From positions 67,933,203-67,997,202 of the forward strand of contig NC_085139.1 of the NCBI RefSeq assembly GCF_024139115.2: 64,000 nt of DNA, in the 5' to 3' direction. Numbering within the stretch: position 1 is the stretch's first letter; every line of letters starts with the position of its first letter. Below the pieces are notes generated by a model that was not told the DNA's origin, did not search any database, and was given only the letters and a program-made list of their open reading frames with translations. This DNA comes from Armigeres subalbatus (lineage: Eukaryota; Arthropoda; Insecta; Diptera; Culicidae). Below are positions 1 to 11,659 of this stretch, one piece after another. The position numbers and the translations under genes were made by a program.

Positions 1-160
1 CGTCATGGAACGCTTTGAGGAAGCAGAAATGCTCGCGCTTTACTCTTCTCTTTCGATTTTGTTCCGATTGCGCTCTCCTCACCGAATCGCGCATGCGCTG
101 TTTGAAGCATTTGTCGATAGGCACCAAACCGTGCACTGCATGCGAGGAACGCTTTGACTA

Positions 161-874
161 GGGGAACTGGGGGTAGGACGCCCACGTTAAGGAAAATGCC
201 ATTTTTATCAATGAAAACCACCATTTCAGCCAGTTTTCATCAGCGCATACTGAAGAACAGCATATCTGCGACTGACTACCGATAACAGATATCTAATTGT
301 CCATTTTATTGCACAGAAATTTGATTTTTAAAAAGCACCCGAAAAAAATGATTTTGAAACCATGCGGGGTGAGATGCGCCAGTGGATGGGTTAAAACGCG
401 CATGTGCTTATCGTACTGATTTTCATTTTAATTGCCTACATTAAGGCAATTAACCGAATGTTTCAGCTGTTTCGGTCATACGAAATGAGCATGGGCGTAA
501 TGCCCCACACCGACCTCAGAAGTTTGAAGGCCCATAAAATCGTTTTAAAACCATTTTTGACGACGATTTCGTGTGGAACATAAAGAACACGAGTAAGCAG
601 CATGGCTCATGGCTCAATTATTAATTTATCAATGTATAACAGCGACAGAAAGACTAAATTTCACCGAGCTAGAATTGCATCAAAACACGCAAAAATCGTT
701 TTTTCGAGTTTTTCATGTATAACTAGAGAAAAATCATGAAATATATGTATCCAATGGCAATATTTTTCATTGCTTTATCGTATAGACTATTGAAAATAAT
801 CAAAATGGGGATATTTAACCTTATTCAGGGGTGGCGCGTTTTAACCCCTATGGGCGTGCTACCCCCACTTCCCC
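161..874 (+). mobile_element. TA-flanked MITE, family A copy 1
   Basis: About 710 bp with inverted ends of about 24 bp: GGGGAACTGGGGGTAGGACG at the left, and the complement of GGGGAAGTGGGGGTAGCACG at the right. TA lies before the left end. The same element occurs complete at 41720-42429 (opposite orientation) and 48773-49480, where TA flanks both ends, so the target duplication is TA as in Tc1/mariner-type elements. It has no coding capacity and is presumably mobilised in trans. The right end abuts a truncated second copy directly, without a clean TA. Confidence 0.8.
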
Positions 875-1619
875 TTTATCGTACTGATTTTCATTTTAAT
901 TGCCTACATTAAGGCAATTAACCGAATGTTTCAGCTCGATGTGCTTTACTACAGGTGTGGGCCAAACCCCAAAGTAGTATTTGTTTAACGAAAATTCGCT
1001 CTTTTGAGAGAGAAACTCTCAGTTGGGTTGCCGAAGATAGCCGAAGGTGGCCGAATGTGACGTCACGTCTGGCATACTCAGTACAATTTTTATAACAGAC
1101 GTGACGTTTCATTCCGCCCACCCACTGTGGGTGTCAATGTTTACGTTATTTTATCGACTACTACAGACATAGAAGACTTTGGCCCACACCTTTACTGAAG
1201 CACATCGGTTTCAGCTGTTTCGGTCATACGAAATGAGCATGGGCGTACTGCCCCACACCGACCTCAGAAGTTTGAAGGCCCATCAAATCGTTTTAAGACC
1301 AATTTTGACGACGATTTCGTGTGGAACATAAAGAACACGAGTAAGCAGCATGGCTCATGGCTCAATTTTCAATTTACCAATGAATAACAGCGATAGAAAG
1401 ACTAAATTTCACCGAGCTAGAATTGCATCAAAACACGCAAAATCATTTTTCGAGTTTTCATGTGTAACTAGAGAAAAATCATGAAATATATGTATCCAAT
1501 GGCAATATTTTTCATTGATTCATCGTATAGACTATTTAAAATAATCACAATGGGGATATTTAACCTTATTCAGGGGTGGCGCGTTTTAACCCCTATGGGC
1601 GTGTTACCCCCACTTCCCC
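875..1619 (+). mobile_element. 5'-truncated second copy of MITE family A, interrupted
   Basis: This begins with the internal segment found at about 409 of copy 1 (TTATCGTACTGATTTTC) and runs to the normal right end (CACTTCCCC followed by TA). It is split at 937-1207 by a 271-bp element. Copy 1 joins it head to tail, so either one copy landed in the other with loss of sequence, or the pair arose by unequal exchange. Confidence 0.7.
937..1207. mobile_element. 271-bp TIR element nested in MITE family A, 9-bp TSD
   Basis: The left end CGATGTGCTTTACTACAGG and the complement of the right end, CGATGTGCTTCAGTAAAGG, form imperfect inverted repeats of about 30 bp. The duplicated target GTTTCAGCT occurs at 928-936 and 1208-1216; the uninterrupted family-A copies carry it once. 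An 8-9-bp duplication fits hAT, P or Mutator-like elements. The interior contains TGACGTCACGTCTG and no ORF. Confidence 0.75.
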
Positions 1620-1681
1620 TACCTATACATCGCCTATTGCGGTTAGAGCAGATGATCCACACATACAAAATAATGCGTGTA

Positions 1682-2208
1682 GGGGAAGGGGAGGCAATAT
1701 GCCCTAGCTAAGCAAACACTGCTTTATTGTCTTATTTGTAACATTATGCATAGGTATTTTAACATTATGCATCAATTAAACAAGATAGCTAGTTAATACC
1801 ATTCAAAAATTGTCAAAAATCTCAAACAAATTGATAATATTTACATTTAAAAAAAGTGGTGATATTCTGTTGCCAGAAAACTCATGAGGCAAAACGCCTT
1901 TTAGCTGGCAGCTCCTAGGGAACAAAGTACCACGCGTCGGCGAATCAGCATTGATAGTGCGTGGAGACGCAAGTACATTGTAGGTTAGAGCAACTAGGGC
2001 GTTTTGCCTCGCCAAAATGTTAGATGTTTCTTCAAAATGTGGAAATTTTCGGTTTTTCCGAACTTCCCATACACTATTTTGAAACTTTTTTCGCCCAACC
2101 TACATAATTTTAGATCTAGTTTTGTTACGGACATCTTAATGACGCTAAATATGAGGGAAACCACAAAAGGCGTTTTGCCTCGGAGGGGCGTTTTGGGGCC
2201 TCTTCCCC
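1682..2208. mobile_element. TA-flanked MITE related at its ends to family A
   Basis: It starts GGGGAAGGGG after TA (1680-1681) and ends CTTCCCC before TA (2209-2210). Internally the motif AGGCAAAACGCC recurs near 1888, 1999 and 2170 in both orientations. Only the outermost ten bases match family A, so it is probably a different family using the same type of transposase. The short ORFs inside lie in the repeat and are not genes. Confidence 0.6.
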
Positions 2209-2210
2209 TA

Positions 2211-3781
2211 TGATGCATGACAAAACGTTCTCGGCTGGAAGTTCCGTCTCCGTGTTGATACAACATGTGGTGTTGGTGGGTCGGTTCGGTATCGTAGAGA
2301 AAAATATAACGCGTCCCCACCGCAGCATTTGGTTGCCTCACGTCACATGCCGCCTATAAAAAAACATGCATATTTTCCGTTTATGTATCTAATAGTCAAA
2401 TTTGCATGAAACGTCTTTCGAATGCACATAATTCAAATACATGCTTGGATTAGAAAGACAAGAAATCTATCTAGAGTTTGAATGTTGGGAATAAAATTGC
2501 AACATGTGCAGTGCACAGGTTGCACATGCGGACACGACGCCTCTGCTACAAACCTTCCTGCAACAGGGTTTAGCAGCTCACAATCGAAAACTTGGAAAAG
2601 TGAGAAAAGGAACAAGTCCTCAATTAGGCACGATCTCAGCAAACAAGCAGTGGAAACCCACCATTACGCCATTGAGAATATTTGACCTTACGTCAAAACC
2701 TGCCAAAAAATTAATTTCCCTTACCAAAGTTCCTTTTTATATATCTCGTACAGGTGTTCAAAAAATTGTTTATCAATTAATTTTGTTTTTGGTAAAAGTT
2801 TGAGAAGAGTTCCATACAAAAAAAATGTTTTTATCGAAATACTCCAAATGCCATATCGTAGGACCCCAACGGAATCTGGAATGATTCCGGAACCATACGG
2901 ACCATCTGGACACCACTCTTAGTGGAATCAAAACTAGAATAAAAACTGGACCTTGTCTCAAAATTTCACATTTATCGGTTGAAAGCGAACAGAGTTATGA
3001 TTTTTTCAATTTCAAAATTTGCCTTCTGGAAGAGCTTGGCCTTTTGGGTGTTAAACAAACAGTTCCAAATCATCTCCTTGCCAGAAAATCTTTCTTGGAG
3101 AAATTTTATAGTCAATAATGAATTGAAACCACCCAAATTTAAAGAAAAGGAATGATTAATTTATTATAATAGCCATGAGGCGCTGAAAAACTTCAATTCG
3201 TTCCACCTAGCAATGATGATGCCTTTCTCGTGCATTAATGATGCTAATGCAAACAATCACACAAACACGTCTAACGATTTAATAACACTTGAGTTTCGAC
3301 ATTTTACATTTATTTATATACATCACAGTAAAGAAAATTCTTTTAAAAAAATCGTTATTTTCGTAAGGCGACCTAGGGAACAAAACAATAATTTTTCAAT
3401 AACTGCAGAAGGCAATGTCCAATCGGTGCAAATTTTAATAACAAACAATGGAACCAAAACCCCCGTCAAATGCAATGCTTCGTTGAACGGTCAATGCTTG
3501 GTTTAGCTATTTTGCAACGCAATTGAAAAACTGGATGCCCTATTCTGGAAATCTAAACATGATGCCGGGGAAATACAAACAGATGTTTATACAAGTTCAA
3601 TCAGAGAATTTCAGTTGAATACTAGTCCAAAAAAACTTGTTGTCATCTATTTAATTCTGCTTTTCCATTCGTTTCTTGTCATATACGTGCATATCAACCT
3701 CAAATGTATAATCGTTCTTAGTAATTTAACATCGAATAACTATCAGAATCACAATGACTAACAATTATCTTAATTTTACAG
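2211..3781. other. Intron sequence upstream of the first visible elongase exon
   Basis: A+T-rich DNA ending in a 3' splice site (TTAATTTTACAG, AG at 3780-3781). No gene, transposon end or RNA gene was recognised. Small open frames (for example near 2504 and 3213) have no family resemblance. Confidence 0.5.
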
Positions 3782-3918
3782 GTGGCCACAGTACCTTCTT
3801 CGGACTGCTCAACACCTTCGTTCACATTGTGATGTACACGTACTACCTGTTCACGGCCCTCGGACCACAGTTCCAGAGATACCTCTGGTGGAAGAAATAC
3901 CTCACCAGCCTACAGATG
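3782..3918 (+). CDS. Very-long-chain fatty acid elongase (ELOVL), internal exon
   Basis: This exon encodes 45 codons plus two bases of a split glycine codon. It reads GGHSTFFGLLNTFVHIV, then MYTYYL, then a segment ending LTSLQM. This is the membrane segment that follows the HxxHH box in ELO-family 3-keto-acyl-CoA synthases. These enzymes condense malonyl-CoA with long acyl-CoA in the endoplasmic reticulum membrane. The HIVMYTYY motif and the aromatic, basic loop QFQRYLWWKKYL are family hallmarks. The 5' splice site is ATG|GTAAGT. The exon carrying HxxHH and the start codon lie upstream of the window. The pattern resembles the insect ELOVL4/ELOVL7-like group, but a subgroup cannot be assigned from this part. 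Confidence 0.93.
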
Positions 3919-3991
3919 GTAAGTTGATCGGACGTTGACAATAGCGCGGCGCGTGTTCTCATTCTAATCGCCGCTTTTCGCCACATTTTAG

Positions 3992-4144
3992 GTCCAGTTT
4001 GTCGCCATCATGGTGCACGCCTTCCAGCTGCTGTTCATCGACTGCAACTATCCGAGAGCCTTCGTCTGGTGGATCGGAATGCACGCCGTCATGTTCTTCT
4101 TCCTGTTCAACGAGTTCTACCAGACCACGTACAAAGCGAACAAG
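3992..4144 (+). CDS. Very-long-chain fatty acid elongase (ELOVL), penultimate exon
   Basis: This exon has 51 codons in phase 0, joined to the previous exon by a 73-bp intron (3919-3991). It encodes VQFVAIMVHAFQLLFIDCNY followed by a hydrophobic segment (FVWWIGMHAVMFFFLFNEFY), the last two transmembrane helices of an ELO protein. The LQMVQF junction across the splice and the DCNYP loop are conserved in the family. The coding part ends ACKANK-like (TYKANK) at AAG|GTTAGT. The small open frames overlapping it are shadows that run into the intron. Confidence 0.93.
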
Positions 4145-5690
4145 GTTAGTACGGTTCGTTCGGATTCAATGTCGGTTGTTCCGCGGCTCGTGTGGCTTGA
4201 TTTGGATTTCTCGCTCGCAAACCTACCCATAGCTTCGATGCCGCGGGGTTAGATCTTGGTGCAACGTTTTATTTTCAATCTCAGTAATAAACAACCTATC
4301 GCGGGACGACTTCAGCAGCCGTCCAGGCAACGAACCTGTTCTATCGCAATTCGAATCGATCATAGATAAAAGTGCGCCTGCCTGGGTGTGAAAAGCTCAA
4401 AGCGCGTCGTCGTCGCCTCGTGGCGTGGCGTGGCGTTGACCGTGCAAACAAAACCGAACAAAGTGCTTCGATTGGCCCCCTTAAAAATGATGACGGTTGC
4501 ATAAGTTTTCGACTTGCAAAGTGGATCGAGAGCGCGAGCCCGAGCGGGCAGCAGCCAGTTTGCGTTGTTTTCGATAATAGTACTTTCCATCCAGTCCGGG
4601 TAGACAATTTGCTGGTGTGAATGTTTGTTGTTGCTGCTGGTGCAGATGGCCGAAAATTGTGAACCTATGGGTACCGTAATTTATTATTGCAACCGTAATT
4701 AGGCAGAGATGGGGATATTGATGCCGAACGCAGTATTGAGTAGGATCATTTTGATTGCATCGTAGAGCATTAGGCTGATGATTGTAGAATGATAATATTT
4801 ACAGTACTTTCTGGATTCCGGCGCAATTTTTGTCACTACGCAAGTCGTTGGATACGCGATGCTCAGACGATGCAGCATTTAACGTGTTTATGTTTTGGTT
4901 CTTGAGAAAATATTTTGAATATTTCAAAATAAATCTCCAAATTTTCAAAAAATCCCAAAGAAAATCTCCTAAAAGCTTCTTTTTTGTCATTTTTCAGAAC
5001 ATTTCTCTAGCAAATTATTCTTGATTTACTCCTAAAATTGTTTTCGATTTCGTAAAGATTTCAAAATTTGCACGAGAGTTCTTTTGTTTTTTCTCATATT
5101 CTTTTCAATTTCCATAGAGATATGCCGTTTTTGCGTAACATTTTTTCTTTATCTCCCCATATTTTTTTTTCTGATTTTCTCCAGAGAACAGCTACTGATT
5201 TTTTTCCTCCAATTCTCTATGGAAGTTCAATTTTCATTGAATGTTCTAAAAAAATACATCTTCATCATTTCCACGAAAGTTTTTTTTTAATTCCCACGGA
5301 TTTTTTTTTACAAATTTCCAATTATTTTTTTTAAATTCGATAAAAAATTCATTTGTATTTCCACTGATTTCTTTTAAATTAGCATAAGAAATACTTTTTC
5401 AATTTTTGTTGATTTTTTTCCTTTTAAATTTTCAACAGAAAATCAGCTGATTTTCCACAGTTTAAGTTTCAGAATTTCCAAAAGGAATTTTCCGTCCAAA
5501 ATTGTGCGAGCTGACAAAATTACGTCTTTAGTTGAGACCGAGTAACGATGTTGTCGTACACGCACGTTTGAAACTGACCCCTGTCGGCTCGATGATATTT
5601 TCGCTGACTGAGTGAAGTACCAACTGCGGCCGCCATCGGGTAGTGGTCCAAGCTGAGTTCCCGGTGGGTTACCGTAGGACCGTGTCCGTG
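4145..5690. other. A+T-rich intronic stretch with no recognised feature
   Basis: From about 4900 to 5480 the + strand is markedly T-rich, with repeated degenerate TTTTCNATTTCC-like phrases. This may be a decayed minisatellite. No ORF in it resembles a protein. Confidence 0.4.
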
Positions 5691-7411
5691 GGTTTAGGGC
5701 TCAGGATGGTATAATGGACCTATATTTCGTCGGTGCACCATATCACGCCATTTCGATTGGAGCGGAAGCTGCTTCATGGTTGATGTTTGGCCTTGAGGCA
5801 TCCTGCGATGATGAACTGCCTCGGCCGGATGAACTTGACGTTGTCTCTTCTCAGATCATCCGATGTTCCATTGCCGACTTTGGCTTGCGTTGGGCAATAA
5901 GCCACGATTAATGTGTTGATGCCTACGAAGGTGGTAACTTCCACTCTAACGGCTTCGATGGCGCTTGAAGCAGCAAGCAGTAGGTGATATTGTATTTGTA
6001 ATGCGATAGCCACTCCTCCCCCTGGAGTTTGTGGGATCCAACCTTTCCAGCCTGAAATCCGGAATTGTTGCATTTACCTCGGATTTTAGGTGGGTTTCAG
6101 TGATTAACGGCAAGTCTATCTCCTTTTCCCAGAGTGTAGATCTGGTTGAAACAAAATTTGCTGCTGCGTAGACGAGCCGCAAGTTAACCGAAGATCGGAG
6201 CCAGCTGCTCTCCCAATAAACATTGAAGACGGGTAAAGCGCTTGTACATCTAAAAACAGCCTTAAATTGTTTGTTGGGCTGCCATGTAGAGGGGTCTTCA
6301 TCTTCTTCTTATTGGCATTACATTCCTCACTGGGACATTGCCGCCTCGCTGCTCAGTGTTTATTTAGCACTTCCACAGTTATTAACCGCGAGGTTTCTAA
6401 GCGAAGCTACCATTTTTGCATTCGTATATCGTAAGGCTAACACGATGATACTTTTATGCCCAGGGAAGTCGAGACATTTTCCAATCCCAAAAATTGTCTA
6501 GACCACCACTGGGAATCGAACCCAGCCACCCCTCAGCATGGTCTTGCTTTGCACCGCGCATCTTACCATTAGGCTAAGAAGGGCCTCAGTGCAGAGGGGC
6601 GCGGAAGGTCTCTCATCTTGTTGCCGGCGGAATCCAGGGGGAGGAAAAGTTTCCCATTCGCTGGTGGAGAACCAGATGTTTGCTTAATTCGTAACTTCGG
6701 ATGCAATCGAGGCTAAGACAGCTGCTATTTTTCTATGGTTGTGGAAGGACCGGAATCAGCCGCCGGAGATGTAGAATTGACGGAAAGTTTCGATCGTCGA
6801 ACGATGGAGTTTTTACGGTTTCCACACAGAACTCCGCACACTTTGGGTAGGCCTTCGTGGTGACCCGGTGCTTATTCCCACAGTTGACACATTTGGGGTC
6901 CGCTTCTTTCATCTGATCGCATTCTTCTAAACCGCGATCACCGCCGCACCGGGTGTATCGAGCGATCATGAAGTAGTTCAAAGTTCAATGGCCAAACCGG
7001 GGACAGTTACCTTCATCAGATTGAAGATGTTGAACCGTGACCCAGGTAGAATTTGTCATACCGGACGATTTTGAATATGTATAAAGGCTCCAGCCTGCTT
7101 CCTCCAGAGCTTCCTTCAGACCTTTTACATTGACGTCGTCGAAAACCCGCAGCAAAACCTTAAGTAGCTTACAGCCATTCGTGTTATACTGGAATCGCTT
7201 GGCATTCAGGTACTCCAGCAACTTCCCTTGGCCATTTGGTTCACACCTTCGACATAGAACCGAAACGTGCACTTAACGATCCAAGGGATTAGCTTCCGTA
7301 GGTCAGTCGGTCAGGTCCGTTGGTCCACCCTTCACGAAAATTAGTGAAATCTCGGGTGTTTTATCTTGAATCAGCGGTTTCTGTTTCATTCTCTTCTTGG
7401 AGGTGTGCAGC
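5690..7411 (-). pseudogene. Degenerate Jockey-like non-LTR retrotransposon (gag-like ORF1 then endonuclease)
   Basis: On the minus strand, 7272-6733 encodes a gag-like protein with a pre-C2HC region (KLLKVLLRVFDDVNVKGLKE) and a zinc-knuckle remnant (CVNCGNKHRVTTKAYPKC). Then 6182-5690 encodes pieces of an APE-type endonuclease: LITETHLKS, GGGVAIAL, VEVTTFVGINTLIVAYCPTQ, and IIAGCLKAKHQ where intact elements have IIAGDLNAKH. Several frameshifts and stops break it and no reverse transcriptase follows, so it is a dead 5' portion. Gag before endonuclease in the minus direction fits one original insertion. A SINE (6295-6589) interrupts it, and a foldback element at 7417-8887 splits its upstream end. 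Confidence 0.75.
6295..6589 (-). mobile_element. tRNA-derived SINE, Feilai-like, copy 1
   Basis: Minus-oriented: the tRNA-like head (A box near CTTAGCC, B box GGTTCGATTCC type) is at the high-coordinate end and the (GAA)n tail at 6295-6310. The likely target duplication is TGTAGAGGGG / TGCAGAGGGG (6285-6294, 6590-6599). It is inserted in the Jockey-like LINE and so is younger than it. Confidence 0.8.
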
Positions 7412-7416
7412 CGTTC

Positions 7417-8887
7417 CACATTGGAACAACTCAGAAAAAAGACGGTCAAAACCTCATTGTGGCGTTTAATACAGATTTAGATCCATGATTTGTTCATAGA
7501 ATGTGTTCAAAAAGCTGCCCGACAAAATCTAGACCGTGAAATCCACTATTATGGTTCAATGCATACCCGAGCAAAAAAAAATTTTTTCAACATTTTTTTT
7601 TTTGTTCGGGCTTTTGACAATGTTTTAGAATATTGTGTTTTGAGAAGTTTTGCTGAAGATACTGTCTGTTTTTCTACTTATTTTAAGTGTTGAATCGTTG
7701 TTTTTCGATATTGTAGTCTTAAATTATTATAAAAATCGATTTTCAATATTTCGAAACTAAATATACAATGTTTTGACCCGTTTTGTATCACAAAACATTG
7801 AATAACACTGACATACGCTAATCTGAAGATAATCTGGCCTTTTTTATTTACATTTCTATCAAATGGAACACATTTATCGAAAAAATAGGTCAATTTCATG
7901 AAAAAATGTCAACCTTATTGGCACATTTTGGTAGCTAGATTTACGTTATTCAGAAAGCTAATTTTATATAGAAGAAGCCAGTGGCTAAAGCTCAATTGGG
8001 TCTGATGAGGCTCATTAATTTTTGTTCCAATTCTTAAAGTGCTATTTTAGAAAAAAAAGAAGGTTTTGTTTCACCTGTATCCAGTTTGTACTAAAAATAG
8101 TACTAAAAAATGCTATAGCTCCCGCTTACAAAGAGCATTCTTCTGCCCTGAAGATCTGGTACGCTCATCCCTACGCTCACCCTACTTATAGAAATAATAA
8201 ATAGATCCACAATAAGGCTGATGAAATGAGTATATGATGAGAAAGAGAAATATTTATCGAAAACTACACTATAAAAATTAGAACAAAAATCAGTGAGCCT
8301 CATCAGACCCAACTTAGCTTTAGCCATTGGCTTCTTTTATACAAAATCAGCTTTTAGAATAACGGAAATCTAGCTGCCAAAATGTGCCTATAAGGCTGAT
8401 ATTTAATCAAGAAAATCGCTTTTTTTTCAATAAAACCGTTCTATTTGACTGAAATTCCAATCAGCAAGACCATATTACCTGAAAACGATCGTATATTAGT
8501 GCCATTTTTTTTGTGATATAAAACGTGTTGATATGTTGTATATTTATTTTAAAAATACTGAAAATCGTTTTTTATTTGAGTTTTGGGCTGCAGTATCGAA
8601 AAACAACGATTCAACCTTTAAAATTAGGAAGAAAACATACAGTATCTTTAGTAAGGTTTCTCAAAACACAATATTGTGAAACATTGTCAAAACCCCGAAC
8701 AAAAAAAAATTGTGGAAAAGAAATTTTTTTGCTCGGGTGTCGCATTAAAACATAATAGTGGATTTCACGCTCTAGATCTTGACGAACAGCTTTTTGAACA
8801 CATTCTATGAAAAAATCATGGATCTAAATCTGTATTAAACGCCACAGTGAGGTTTTGACCGTCTTTTTTCTGAGTTGTTCCAATGTG
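7417..8887. mobile_element. 1.47-kb foldback element with ~600-bp inverted arms
   Basis: The left arm starts CACATTGGAACAACTCAG and the right arm ends with its complement. Inverted similarity continues for about 600 bp on each side: the left arm near 7981-8030 still matches the complement of 8280-8332. About 240 bp remains between the arms. The 5-bp target CGTTC is duplicated at 7412-7416 and 8888-8892. No transposase ORF is present. The surrounding minus-strand LINE sequence resumes beyond it. Confidence 0.8.
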
Positions 8888-8892
8888 CGTTC

Positions 8893-9090
8893 GTCCGGCG
8901 TCCCCGTCCTTCAGGAAACTTGTGGCTCGAGAGAAGCTTCGCACTTCCCTTGTCGGGAACAATCACTTCCAATAATGTACGCTACCGCGTTCTATTCGGG
9001 ACCGAGCTGGCATCGCGTCTCCCACAGAGGGAACTAATCGACGAATACGCCAATGCGCGAACACGAAACACAAGAAACGAGCGAACGAAT
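8893..9090 (-). pseudogene. Continuation of the Jockey-like LINE 5' part beyond the foldback element
   Basis: The 5-bp duplication shows that this stretch was contiguous with 7411 before the foldback insertion. Read on the minus strand it leads into KRMKQKPLIQDKTPEISLIF-like gag sequence at 7400-7300. The exact 5' end of the LINE is not visible. Confidence 0.45.
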
Positions 9091-10267
9091 GATGCACCCA
9101 CGAGCGAAAAACCCGTTCAAGTATACCACCGGAAAGAAATTCCGGATGAGTGAACCAAATTTCGGATGGATTTCAGACGACTTGTCAAAGCGTCACGTGG
9201 CATGCGTTCAAACGCACAGCCTAATGAAATTTTCCACCGACAATTCTTTGGAAAGTACACTCGTTTCTGTTTTTACACGAATTTTTTTTTACACGGCCGT
9301 GTAAAAAAACCCCTTACAAAATTTTTGCAAAGTTGCTCCATTTTGCATGATTCGTCAAGAAATCATAAAACTTTTTTAACACGGATTTTCAAATTTTGAA
9401 CTGAAAACTTTTTTTACACGGAACGCATTCCCCGTGTTAAACAAGAATCGGATGTACAAGAAAAAATGTTCGGTCTTCCCACTGAAAATTCTTCGGTATT
9501 TCCACTAGATGGTTTCACTTGAACCTGTTGGAACCGGTATTTCAATGTTTAGTTTTGGTGAAATTTGCAAAAAAAAAATTGAGAGACAAAAAAGTTACAG
9601 CAAAAAAAAGGGGAGTTGCTAACGGAAGGGTTAAGCTGGTAGTTCGACCTGTAGCAATGTTTTTTTATGTGTTCCTAATTTAAACTCCAGTTAGCTGACT
9701 GTCAAAAGAGTTTATATTTTTATTGATTTCATTTACTGTCTGTTTTTTAAACGTTCATGATTCAGCAATAGAAGGAATGCTAATTGGTTTCCAGCGATGT
9801 AATCATTCACAAAACTCATGACTTATTCTGTTGTGAGAGATTATTAGTGCATAACTTTTTACTCAGAAAACAAAACGATCCCTTTAGGACCATCGAATAC
9901 ACAAAACGAATCATGCAGAATGAAGATAATTATAAGGAACATTTTTACTAAGATTTAAAGATACACTGGTGTACTGTTTTTCTTGATATTTACGTACAGA
10001 AGCTCTTCAAAATACATTTCAGAATTTACAGCAGTATAGGAGCCAAGGTTCTAAATCGAAAAAAAAGCATTTATAAGTAACCACATTTGAAAATACACAA
10101 GCTTTAAGAGAAATCAATTCACAATTCAAGGACATCTGAGAAAAAGAAACAGATAAATAGAAGAATTCATAATGAATAATAATAATGCCTCGAATCCAAT
10201 AAGCGAAAAGCAGCATCTTCATCCACTCACATTGCTCGGTTTTAGAGACGTTATAGTTACAAGACAT
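9091..10267. other. Intronic DNA with no recognised gene
   Basis: Near 9290 there is a short quasi-palindrome (TTTTTTTTACACGGCCGTGTAAAAAAA in pieces), and ACACGG recurs several times to 9430. This suggests an old hairpin-type MITE. Nothing else was recognised. Confidence 0.35.
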
Positions 10268-10275
10268 TGCTCCCT

Positions 10276-10562
10276 CTTCTTATTGGCATTACATCCCCAC
10301 ACTGGGACAGAGCCGCCTCGCAGCTTAGTGTTCATTAAGCACTTCTACAGTTGTTAACTGCGTGGTTTCTAAGCCAGGTTACCATTTTTGCATTCGTATA
10401 TCATGAGGCTAACACGATGATACTTTCATGCCCAGGGAAGTCGAGATAATTTCCAATCCGAAAATTTTCTATACTGGCATCGGGAATCGAACCCAGCCAC
10501 CCTCAGCATGGTCTTGCTTTGTAGCCGCGCGTCTTACCTCACGGCTAAGGAGGGCCCCTCCC
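10276..10562 (-). mobile_element. tRNA-derived SINE, Feilai-like, copy 2
   Basis: The same sequence as the SINE at 27617-27906, in reverse. The direct repeat TGCTCCCT at 10268-10275 and 10563-10570 is the likely target duplication. It carries the B-box complement GGGAATCGAACCC. Confidence 0.85.
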
Positions 10563-10943
10563 TGCTCCCTACCGGTACGAAAAAAATACTTTATATGGTG
10601 TTTTTGCACCATCTTAAACGATTTCATAGTTAACAACAGTCAAGATGGAACATATTCACCCCAATCCGAGAATTAAGAAGCCATAGAGAGTCTGGTTGAT
10701 CACTGCAATTACAAGCATTAACGCTACATCTCATTTTTAAATGTTTTTTACTACATTTCCATTTCAAGTTTTCAACGCCAAGCAAATGGATGGCACAATC
10801 ACGGATTCCATCAGCTCAATTTCTGCAAACAGTTGAAAAGTAGCAGACAAAAATACGAGTTTGAAAAAAGTAGATAGCCACTTTCCTGCATGGCACACTA
10901 CGACCGATCCAGTATGGGTCAATCGTGTATTGCGTCATAAGTA

Positions 10944-11540
10944 GGGGAGATGCGGTCAATATGATCCCCCTAAGCTAATCACTTAATTTAATGGTGATTT
11001 CCTCTGACAAAATGTATATTCGAAGTGTTTATCAATAATCTAATATATCCGTCATTATGTGGTCCAAAAATTTCCATGTAAAGCCAGCAATATTGCAACA
11101 AAACGATTTTATTCCAAAATTGAAAATTTCAATCCATAATGAACGATGCTGGGCAATATGCGCCACCCAAAAATGCTAATCAAAAGATTCCAATATTTTT
11201 CACCAAAATTTTTCAAATTATTCTGCACAAGATTAGTGTCAACTCTATCCTTTCAGTTAGTCAATGTCTTAGACTCATGGTAATGAGGTGAAAATATTTT
11301 TTGTATCTAAAGAAAATCATTGAAGACAGAAACGCCGAAATTGCGTTGGAATGAGCCAAAATAATGTTTAATTTTTTTAATTTTCAATACATAGTTTTTT
11401 AATGATTTTTTTTCGTTTGACGGCTTACAAATGTTTGTTGACTTCAGCTGCCTATAACTTTGAGACAAAATTTGGGGTATAAACCAAGTAAAAGGGGTGG
11501 CGCATTTTACCCAACCGGCGCATTTTATACATACTTCCCC
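10944..11540. mobile_element. TA-flanked MITE with GGGGAGATGC / ATACTTCCCC ends
   Basis: TA at 10942-10943 and 11541-11542 flanks GGGGAGATGCGG... and ...ATACTTCCCC. Near the right end the phrase GGGGTGGCGCATTTTA parallels GGGGTGGCGCGTTTTA of family A, so the two are related subfamilies. Confidence 0.6.
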
Positions 11541-11659
11541 TACCTACAATTTGATATAACAGCATTCCCTCGTTTTTAGACAATTAGAAAATTAAGTTTT
11601 TTTGTTTTTGAAATGTTATCACTCGGTTTGAGCGCCTCACATGCTCTTGATTGCAGCGT

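Noticed and set aside
2433..2803. Overlapping 67-99-aa frames in the elongase intron
   Set aside because: Open on both strands, with no family resemblance and no splice-consistent extension.
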